A stretch of DNA of 34,856 bases, taken from contig CAJJCC010000018.1 of NCBI GenBank assembly GCA_905182585.1, positions 1-34,856 of the forward strand, written 5' to 3'. Origin of the DNA: an uncultured Flavobacteriales bacterium (GTDB lineage Bacteria > Bacteroidota > Bacteroidia > Flavobacteriales_C > GCA-002722245). The notes below the pieces were generated by a model. The model was not told where the DNA came from. It worked only from the letters and a program-made list of their open reading frames with translations, and ran no database searches. This document shows positions 27,840-34,856 of this stretch, one piece after another. How positions within the stretch are numbered: the first letter of the stretch is position 1; every line of letters begins with the position of its first letter. The translations under genes and the position numbers were made by a program.

Positions 27840-28714
27840 TCGGCAATGATTGCATCAGCGGCACCTTCTTCTTTTTCAAACGTTGATTGAAGGCGTTTTA
27901 GCGAACCATCTTCCTGTCCTAAAGCAGTCCACACTTCATATTTACCATTGATTTTTTCGGCATAAACTCCTAGGGGTAACTGACAACCACCATCTAGTTT
28001 ATTTAAAACCCCTCTTTCGATATTTATTAATGATTTAACATTAGGGTTGTTCATTCTTGAAACAACAGCTCTCGTTTTTTCATCGTTTAAACGGATTTGT
28101 AAACCGAGTACACCTTGAGCAGGAGCAGGAACAAACTCTTGTGGTTTTAATACTTCAACATGAAAATCAGATAAGTCAATTTCTAATCTCGTAACCCCAG
28201 CGTTAGCTAAAATGATTGCATCATAGTTTCTTTGGCGCAATTTATCAATTCGTGTCGGAACATTTCCTCTTAAATCCTTAATTTTTGCGTCTGGACGGAA
28301 AGCGGTTAAAAGGGCTTTTCGTCTTGCCGATGATGTACCAACTATAGCACCTTCTTTTAGTCCTAGATTTTTAGAGGCATCATAAGCATCTTTTTGAATT
28401 AAAAGAATATCTGCAGGGTTTGCTCTATCAGAAACCGCAACGACTTCAAGACCCTCAGGTTGATTTGTTTCTAAATCTTTGTGTGAATGAACAGCTAAAT
28501 CTACAGTTTCGCTTAATAAAGCATCTTCTATTTCTTTAGTGAAAAACCCTTTTCCTTCTAATTTATCGAAACTTAAGTTTTGGATTTTATCTCCTTGAGT
28601 TTTTATGATGTTAATTTCAACTTTACAGCCCAATTTTTGTAATTCACTTTTTACAAAATTAGCTTGCCATAAAGCCAAATCACTACCTCTGGTTCCAATC
28701 TTAATTAAAGTCAT
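27824..28714 (-). CDS. hemC: Hydroxymethylbilane synthase (porphobilinogen deaminase)
   Basis: IKIGTRGSDLALWQANFVKSEL, AVHSHKDLETNQPEGLEV, GTSSARRKALL, LRGNVPTRIDKLRQRNYDAIILANAGVTRL, FVPAPAQGVLGLQIR, GGCQLPLGVYA. Confidence 0.97.
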   Translation of the reverse strand: MTLIKIGTRGSDLALWQANFVKSELQKLGCKVEINIIKTQGDKIQNLSFDKLEGKGFFTKEIEDALLSETVDLAVHSHKDLETNQPEGLEVVAVSDRANPADILLIQKDAYDASKNLGLKEGAIVGTSSARRKALLTAFRPDAKIKDLRGNVPTRIDKLRQRNYDAIILANAGVTRLEIDLSDFHVEVLKPQEFVPAPAQGVLGLQIRLNDEKTRAVVSRMNNPNVKSLINIERGVLNKLDGGCQLPLGVYAEKINGKYEVWTALGQEDGSLKRLQSTFEKEEGAADAIIAELKKK

Positions 28715-28861
28715 AGCGCTAAAATAATTTAAACAGATTAAATTATTGTGATGAATATGATTTAAACCTCAAAAAAAAAGAAAGAACAACTTTAAATCCT
28801 TGAAAATTCGCATTTTGGAATACTAATTGTTTTTATCTTAGCAATTCAAATTTATTGAGAG

Positions 28862-29296
28862 ATGGATAAGGTGTTAAAAAAAGGAGTGTTTTTGTTACTA
28901 CTAATCGGAGGGTTTTCATTCATATCTAGTTCCGATAATAACAGCTTAAAAGTTAAGAAATCAATTACTGAAATAAGTGAGCATTTGTATAAGGTTTCGA
29001 TTCAAGTTACAAATGGAAATTTGATAAATGGTATAGCAAAATACGAAGCTAAATTACCCTTGTCAGCTGACTTCGTTGAAGAAATCACGAAAGACGAGGC
29101 AATCAACTTTAAACTTGATGGCAGAAAAGTTAAGTTAATTTGGATGCATATTCAAAAAAACAGAACGTACAATATGGTTTTCACGATAAAGTCTAAATTG
29201 CCCATTGAAAGGTTGAAAATGAACGGTAAAATGTTCGGTCATCACAAAGGTTTGAAATTTAGTTATGATGACAGCGAAGCTCTTATCATATATTAG
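28862..29296 (+). CDS. Small exported hypothetical protein (144 aa)
   Basis: N-terminal signal-like MDKVLKKGVFLLLLIGGFSFISSSDN followed by a soluble beta-rich sequence. Confidence 0.6.
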   Translation: MDKVLKKGVFLLLLIGGFSFISSSDNNSLKVKKSITEISEHLYKVSIQVTNGNLINGIAKYEAKLPLSADFVEEITKDEAINFKLDGRKVKLIWMHIQKNRTYNMVFTIKSKLPIERLKMNGKMFGHHKGLKFSYDDSEALIIY

Positions 29297-30678
29297 TTTT
29301 CAGCGATAATTATAAGTTTTTGTTTCAGCATTTCTTCCGTAGAGTACGAAATACCACCTAGCCCATCACCGCTTAATCCTTGACCGCCAAAGGGCATCCA
29401 ATCTACTCTAAACGCAGGGTGAGAATTAATTAAAACAGCAGATCCGTTTAAATCCTGAGTATATCTTAAGGCTTTATTTAAACTTTCGGTAAATACAGCT
29501 GATTGAAAACAATAGCGTGAATTATTAGCTCTTGTTATTGCTTCTTCATCAGAACTGAAACTATAAATACAGATAACTGGTCCAAAAATTTCTTCTTCGG
29601 TAACTTTACTTTTTTCTAACGGGTTTAGCAGGATAGTAGGTTCATAGCAATTGTTTTGTAGTATATTTCCACCAGCAATTAAAGTGGCTCCTTCATCAAT
29701 TGCATCTTGAACCCATTTATCAACACGATTAAGCGATATGTCTGAAATTATCGGGCCAATCTCGGTCTCCGCAGATAATGGATTTCCTAATTTTTGAGTT
29801 TGTGCTAAACGGTTAATTTGTGCTACAAAAGAATCACAAATGGAATCATGAACATATATCCTTTGTGCTGACACACAAACCTGTCCTGCATGATAAAATC
29901 CAGCTTTGGCAATTTGCGGGATAGCTAATTTTAAATTAGCATCAGCTCTCACGATAACAGGAGCATTCCCTCCATGTTCAAGTGAAATTTTCACTCCTGG
30001 TGCTATTTTAGCTTTGATGCTCCAGCCAATTTTTGAAGAACCAATAAAGGATATATATCCTAATAACGGGCTTTGTGCTAATTCAGCGGTAGTTTCATTA
30101 TCGCAAACTAAATAAGTACACCATTCTTTAGGTAGTCCAGAATTATAAAGAAGTTCAATCATTTTTTCACTTACCAAAGGAGTTGTTAACGCAGGTTTAT
30201 AGATTACTGGACATCCTGCTGCTATTGCAGGAACTATTTGGTGGATGGCTAAATTAATTGGGTGATTAAAAGCGCTGATTGAAAGCACAACCCCAATGGG
30301 TGACTTAATTGTATACGCTAGTTTATTTGTACTCGCAGCATTAAGGTTCATGGGTATTTGTTGTCCAATGATTGAGCGAACTGCTTGAACACCAAGTTTG
30401 ATGCCCTCAAGAGCACGATTAAATTCCACTTCAGTATCATTAATTGGTTTTGCTCCTTCAAGAACTGCTAATTGAATTAAACGCTCTTTGGCTTCGTAGA
30501 ATTTTTCGTAGAATTTTTCAAGGATAGAGATTCTTTTTTCTTTGCTTAAACCTTTTGCATGGTTTTGATACAAAGCACTTGCTTCTTCTAACTTAGCGAA
30601 AGCGACTTCTTTAGAACTTAGTTCTACAGTTTGAATACTATTTGATGAATATGGATTTAAGACTTCAATACTTGCCAT
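29293..30678 (-). CDS. Aldehyde dehydrogenase family protein (NADP-dependent)
   Basis: SISAFNHPINLAIHQIVPAIAAGCPVIYKPALTTPL, ISFIGSSKIGWSIKA, SLEHGGNAPVIV, AGFYHAGQVCVSAQRIYV (catalytic Cys), EEIFGPVICIY. Confidence 0.93.
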   Translation of the reverse strand: MASIEVLNPYSSNSIQTVELSSKEVAFAKLEEASALYQNHAKGLSKEKRISILEKFYEKFYEAKERLIQLAVLEGAKPINDTEVEFNRALEGIKLGVQAVRSIIGQQIPMNLNAASTNKLAYTIKSPIGVVLSISAFNHPINLAIHQIVPAIAAGCPVIYKPALTTPLVSEKMIELLYNSGLPKEWCTYLVCDNETTAELAQSPLLGYISFIGSSKIGWSIKAKIAPGVKISLEHGGNAPVIVRADANLKLAIPQIAKAGFYHAGQVCVSAQRIYVHDSICDSFVAQINRLAQTQKLGNPLSAETEIGPIISDISLNRVDKWVQDAIDEGATLIAGGNILQNNCYEPTILLNPLEKSKVTEEEIFGPVICIYSFSSDEEAITRANNSRYCFQSAVFTESLNKALRYTQDLNGSAVLINSHPAFRVDWMPFGGQGLSGDGLGGISYSTEEMLKQKLIIIAEN

Positions 30679-30707
30679 GCTCTAAAAGTACGAACATCTA
30701 TTAATAC

Positions 30708-32075
30708 TTACGAGAATAGATCTCGGAAAACTTCTTCTATTTTTTTTGCTTTATAAATACCCAATCCTTTAAAGTCTTTTAAAGCACTAAAATCATTGTA
30801 TTCAGAAACATATATTTTTTCAAAACCTAGTTTTTTGGCTTCAGTGATTCTTTGACCTATTTTTTGAACGGGTCTAACTTCTCCAGATAATCCAACTTCA
30901 CCTGCAAAACATACTTTACTTGATATCGGAAGATCCTCTCTGCTTGAAACAATAGCTGCTAAAATTGCCAAATCAGAAGCTGGGTCTTCAATTTTAATAC
31001 CTCCAGTAATGTTCAGAAATACATCTTCTAGTCCTACTTTAAACCCACATTTTTTCTCTAATACGGCTAAAAGCATGTTTAGTCTTCGTAAATCAAAACC
31101 TGTTGCTGAGCGTTGGGGCGTTCCATAAGCAGCTCTAGAAACTAATGCTTGAGTTTCTATCATTAATGGTCGAACACCTTCTAGGTTAGCTGTAATAGCA
31201 ATTCCACTTAAATCTTCTTCACGTGCTGATATTAATATTTTTGAAGGATCAACAACAGGTTTTAACCCTGATTCTAACATTTCATAAATACCCAATTCAT
31301 TTGTTGAACCGAATCTATTTTTAATACTTCTAACAATTCTGTAAAAATGGTTTCGATCACCTTCAAACTGAAGCACAGTGTCAACCATGTGCTCTAAAAC
31401 TTTAGGTCCTGCAAGACTTCCTTCTTTATTGATGTGTCCAATGATAAAAGTGGGAAGCCCCATGCTTTTTGCAAATGCTAAAATTTCATAAGTACATTCT
31501 CTTATTTGAGAGACTGTTCCTGGAGCTGATTCTAATTTATCTGAGTGTAATGTTTGAATTGAATCTATTATTAAAATATCAGGTTGTAAATTTTCTGATG
31601 CATTTTTAATAATGGTAGTATCTGTTTCTGTGAGAATAAATATGTTATCGGCCGTTTCTGGCTGAAGCCTATCAGCTCTTGTTTTAATTTGTTCATCACT
31701 TTCTTCCCCAGATACGTATAAAACTTTAAATTGAGGATTTTGTAATGCAACTTGAAGCATTAAGGTAGATTTCCCAATTCCTGGTTCTCCTCCAAATAAT
31801 ATTAGAGAGCCCGGAATTGCACCACCTCCAAGAACTCTATTTAATTCTACATCTGTAAAAACTAATCTTTTTTGAGTTAAAGGTTCAACATCTTTAAGTG
31901 ATTTTACTTTTTTAGCAGTTCGAGAAACTCCAGCCGAAACAGGTTTTGAATTGGGATCAGATATTATTTCTTCAACGAAAGAATTCCATGCGCTACATTG
32001 AGGACACTTACCTAACCACTTGGCAGATTGATTTCCACAACTTTGGCAAACGAAGGTGCTTTTTTTCTTAGCCAA
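30708..32075 (-). CDS. radA: DNA repair protein RadA
   Basis: N-terminal zinc finger FVCQSCGNQSAKWLGKCPQCSAWNSFVEE, Walker A FGGEPGIGKSTL, KNRFGSTNELGIYEM, C-terminal Lon-like domain. Confidence 0.97.
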   Translation of the reverse strand: MAKKKSTFVCQSCGNQSAKWLGKCPQCSAWNSFVEEIISDPNSKPVSAGVSRTAKKVKSLKDVEPLTQKRLVFTDVELNRVLGGGAIPGSLILFGGEPGIGKSTLMLQVALQNPQFKVLYVSGEESDEQIKTRADRLQPETADNIFILTETDTTIIKNASENLQPDILIIDSIQTLHSDKLESAPGTVSQIRECTYEILAFAKSMGLPTFIIGHINKEGSLAGPKVLEHMVDTVLQFEGDRNHFYRIVRSIKNRFGSTNELGIYEMLESGLKPVVDPSKILISAREEDLSGIAITANLEGVRPLMIETQALVSRAAYGTPQRSATGFDLRRLNMLLAVLEKKCGFKVGLEDVFLNITGGIKIEDPASDLAILAAIVSSREDLPISSKVCFAGEVGLSGEVRPVQKIGQRITEAKKLGFEKIYVSEYNDFSALKDFKGLGIYKAKKIEEVFRDLFS

Positions 32076-32501
32076 TTATTCAGTTGTTTCTTCGTTTTCA
32101 GAACCTTTCTTTGTAAATTCATACCATTGAGTACCAGAACTAGTTTCTCTACGAAGTGTCATATATTCTTCAGTTAATCCTTGGATATCCCAATCACCAT
32201 TAAAAACAGATCCTCTACAAGGAGCTTCTTTTAATGCCATAGTTAAAACTCCATTTTTAAGAATATATGCACCAAAAGAACAAGTGTCTAATTCTCCTGT
32301 TGCAGCTTCATTTTCATTACCATCAGTTGCCATTACGTAAACTTTGGAAGAATTAAAATACCATTTATATTCAAGCTCTTGCACAGGCTTAGAAATTAAA
32401 TTCCATTCACCAAGTAAATACTCTTGATTCTGCTTTTTGCAAGAATTAAAGATTAAAATTAGTGCGATTAATGGAAGAAATATTTTAAATGAATTTTTCA
32501 T
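32076..32501 (-). CDS. Small lipocalin-like lipoprotein, hypothetical
   Basis: Lipobox IFNSCKKQNQEYLLGEWNL; abuts radA. Confidence 0.65.
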   Translation of the reverse strand: MKNSFKIFLPLIALILIFNSCKKQNQEYLLGEWNLISKPVQELEYKWYFNSSKVYVMATDGNENEAATGELDTCSFGAYILKNGVLTMALKEAPCRGSVFNGDWDIQGLTEEYMTLRRETSSGTQWYEFTKKGSENEETTE

Positions 32502-32534
32502 GTTGCTTAGATTACACTGTGAATATACAAACTT

Positions 32535-33035
32535 TTAATTTTTACTCAAACTTTGGATCTTAGTTACAATAGTTGTGGATGAATATCCGTCAAGAAAAGG
32601 AATAACTTTTACTAAACCTCCTTTTGCTTCAACTTCAGATGCGCCAATAATTGTTTTAATTGTATAGTCACCGCCTTTCACTAAGATATTAGGTGTTAAA
32701 CCGGCAATTACATTTAATGGGGTATCTTCTTCAAAAACTACAACTAAGTCAATAAACTCTAATGCAGCTAGCATCATAGCCCGCGATTCAGTGCTGTTTA
32801 TTGGTCTCGTAGGACCTTTTAAACGACTTACTGAAGCAGATGAGTTTAAACCCAGAATCAGTTTATCACCTAGGTCTTTTGATTTTGATAAATAATCAAG
32901 ATGACCTAAGTGTAATAAATCAAAACATCCATTTGTAAAAACTGTTTTGATTCCTTTTTGTTTCCAAGCTTCAACAACTTCGGTTGCTTCTTTAAGAGAA
33001 ACAATTTTGGACTTTATTTTATTAAAGGTTGTCAA
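32535..33035 (-). CDS. rfaE2: D-glycero-beta-D-manno-heptose 1-phosphate adenylyltransferase (RfaE2/HldE C-terminal type)
   Basis: KTVFTNGCFDLLHLGHLDYLSKSKDLGDKLILGLNSSASVSRLKGPTRPINSTESRAMMLAAL; GGDYTIKTIIGASEVEAKGGLVKVIPFLDGYSSTTIVTKI. Confidence 0.93.
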   Translation of the reverse strand: MTTFNKIKSKIVSLKEATEVVEAWKQKGIKTVFTNGCFDLLHLGHLDYLSKSKDLGDKLILGLNSSASVSRLKGPTRPINSTESRAMMLAALEFIDLVVVFEEDTPLNVIAGLTPNILVKGGDYTIKTIIGASEVEAKGGLVKVIPFLDGYSSTTIVTKIQSLSKN

Positions 33036-33386
33036 TTACTTTATTTTATTAGTAGACGTTTCTGGAAATATAATGGTTGGCTTAAACAGTTTAGCTTTTT
33101 CAAAATCCAGTTGAGCATAGGATATTATAATAACAATATCATTTACAGCAACACGTCTTGCAGCAGGCCCATTTAAACATATGCTTCCTGATCCTCTTTT
33201 CCCCTTAATTATATAAGTTTCGAGACGTTCCCCATTATTGATATTTACAATTTGGACTTTTTCACCCTCAATCATATTTGCAGCGTCCATTAAATTTTCA
33301 TCAATGGTTATGCTTCCAATATAATTTAAGTCTGCTTGTGTAACAGTTACTCTATGAATTTTCGATTTTAGTACTTCAACTAACAT
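33036..33386 (-). CDS. panD: Aspartate 1-decarboxylase
   Basis: [23 protein letters not shown] (G-S self-cleavage site), [41 protein letters not shown]. Confidence 0.96.
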   Translation of the reverse strand: MLVEVLKSKIHRVTVTQADLNYIGSITIDENLMDAANMIEGEKVQIVNINNGERLETYIIKGKRGSGSICLNGPAARRVAVNDIVIIISYAQLDFEKAKLFKPTIIFPETSTNKIK

Positions 33387-33435
33387 GGTGTAAAATTACA
33401 ACTAATTGTTAAAAGAGATACAACTACAAATTGGA

Positions 33436-34856
33436 TTATTTAATCAAAATGAACTTTTTACTGTACCATCGCTCCTTATTTTTATCATAGTAGCGTATTA
33501 AATAAATTCCAGTTGGATAATTACTAAGATTATATTTCCAAAAAGTATTGGGATTTCCGCCAAGCTTTGCAATGCTTTTCCCTGATAAATCGGAAATATA
33601 TAGTTCGTTTATCGGTGAATCAGATTGTATATTTACAATCCCTTTTGTTGGATTTGGGTAATAGGAAATATTTATATCAATTTGACCTTTGACCTCAAGT
33701 GTAGAATCAATTATAGCAGTATTCTCATACAAAGTGTTATTACATTCGGAAACGCTAGTATACTGAGTAATAAGTCTAACCATTAAATCATTTAGCTTCT
33801 CAACTTGATAATCATCAGTAGTAGGTTTGAGGTGTGAGCCACCAATTCCACTATCATCAGTTAAAAATGTATAGGTACCATTTGTAGCTAAGGCGATACT
33901 CCTCATCAGGTATTCTGTACTCTTATTAATACTACTCCCTACAATAGGAATGATTCTAATCCCTTTTTTTGACGCCAGTTTCACTGCTTTTTCAATTTTA
34001 TCTAATTCTGATTGATTTTGATGTGGTGGAGCATCAAGAATTAAAAATGCAATTTTGGTTCTGGTTTCATCCCGCCAATTCAAAAACTTACTTGTTATCC
34101 ATAAAGCCTCATCTACAGCTTCAGGTCCATCGCCGCCTCCTGCTGCAAATTGATTTTTTATAAATTCAGAGGTTTTAATAACATCGCTTGTCATTGGACT
34201 CATTTTCGTTAAATACGCATCGGTATGATCTCTGTAAAAAAAAACGCTTCCCGTTTGAATATTAAGAGTTTTGTTTTGATTTCTTATTCGATCGATTACG
34301 TCTAATAATTCTAATTGTAAGTATTTAATTTCATCTCCCATCGATCCTGTTGCATCAACAATAAAGGCTATGTCTACATTTTTTGAAGAAGTACAATTTG
34401 TTGAGATCATAGCGAAGTTAATTCCTTTTGAAAACGGAAAAGGTTTCTTGATCCATTTATCAACCTCATTTTTAGAAATAAGAATTTGATAATTAGTTTT
34501 AGTCTTATCTTTAAATAGATTTGACCATAATTCCGCTTTTCCTGTGTTATCCGTTCTTGATTCAAATATTAATTCATCACCATTGTATAATTTAACACTC
34601 GCGTTAACTACTGGATAGTCTTCGTGGTTTTGAACTTGAACACAAAATCGATGTTGAGGATAAATATTCCAGATTTTATAATAGTTTTCTAAATCAGTTG
34701 ATTCAATATCCGTCCATAATTCCCATTTAGAAAAATCATTTAACTCACCAGCTGTGAGCGTACCTGCAGATATTTCTTCAGTAACCCTCATTTTAGACGT
34801 TTTAGTAACCGAATAATCGTGAATATAATCTCCTTCTGCCATTACCGGGACTGATG
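33436..34856 (-). CDS. VWA-domain secreted protein with T9SS type A C-terminal sorting domain (N-terminus beyond window)
   Basis: VWA motif DIAFIVDATGSMGDEI...GGGDGPEAVDEAL; C-terminus ISYYPNPTKGIVNIQSDSPINELYISDLSGKSIAKLGG...YPTGIYLIRYYDKNKERWYSKKFILIK. Frame remains open to the window edge. Confidence 0.88.
   Translation of the reverse strand, partial: SVPVMAEGDYIHDYSVTKTSKMRVTEEISAGTLTAGELNDFSKWELWTDIESTDLENYYKIWNIYPQHRFCVQVQNHEDYPVVNASVKLYNGDELIFESRTDNTGKAELWSNLFKDKTKTNYQILISKNEVDKWIKKPFPFSKGINFAMISTNCTSSKNVDIAFIVDATGSMGDEIKYLQLELLDVIDRIRNQNKTLNIQTGSVFFYRDHTDAYLTKMSPMTSDVIKTSEFIKNQFAAGGGDGPEAVDEALWITSKFLNWRDETRTKIAFLILDAPPHQNQSELDKIEKAVKLASKKGIRIIPIVGSSINKSTEYLMRSIALATNGTYTFLTDDSGIGGSHLKPTTDDYQVEKLNDLMVRLITQYTSVSECNNTLYENTAIIDSTLEVKGQIDINISYYPNPTKGIVNIQSDSPINELYISDLSGKSIAKLGGNPNTFWKYNLSNYPTGIYLIRYYDKNKERWYSKKFILIK

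Noticed and set aside
27586-27849. 87-aa plus-strand ORF over the hemC/hemD junction
   Set aside because: Antisense to the hemD coding frame and the frameshift region; no independent coding evidence.
1-34856. CRISPR array, prophage, IS element, defence island, tRNA/rRNA genes
   Set aside because: No spacer-repeat pattern, transposase/integrase/phage ORFs, defence-family motifs or tRNA/rRNA-like sequences were recognised on either strand.

Overview
This window is a low-GC Bacteroidetes (Flavobacteriia-like) chromosomal segment made up mostly of housekeeping genes. No rRNA, tRNA, CRISPR array, intact IS or prophage was recognised. In order it carries: the 3' part of 2-oxoglutarate dehydrogenase E1 (sucA); an E2 with two lipoyl domains; a 1557-aa multi-Ig T9SS type-B cargo protein; an HI0933-family flavoprotein; an SGNH-like protein with an Ig-like lipoprotein; an aminotransferase; kdsB; a DUF4259 protein; a fused alpha/beta 2-oxoacid dehydrogenase E1; dusB; a CPBP protease; typA/bipA; a SprE/PorW T9SS lipoprotein; a DUF3108 protein; a radical SAM/SPASM protein; hemD/hemC; a small secreted protein; an aldehyde dehydrogenase; radA; a small lipoprotein; an rfaE2-type nucleotidyltransferase; panD; and a T9SS type-A VWA protein that runs off the right edge. 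The most notable observation is at the hemC-hemD junction. hemC ends in A-AAA-AAG immediately followed by TAG. Nine nt downstream is a perfect 13-bp inverted repeat. The -1 frame then runs directly into the conserved HemD N-terminus, which has no ATG/GTG/TTG start of its own. This has the layout of a programmed -1 frameshift (or transcriptional slippage) cassette making a HemC-HemD fusion. Other observations are two decayed or coding-like intergenic regions (9881-10106 on minus; 21987-22178 on plus), a likely palindromic bidirectional promoter at dusB/CPBP, start-site corrections for sprE and the radical SAM gene, and several hairpins. All assignments come from reading the sequence; no database search was run.
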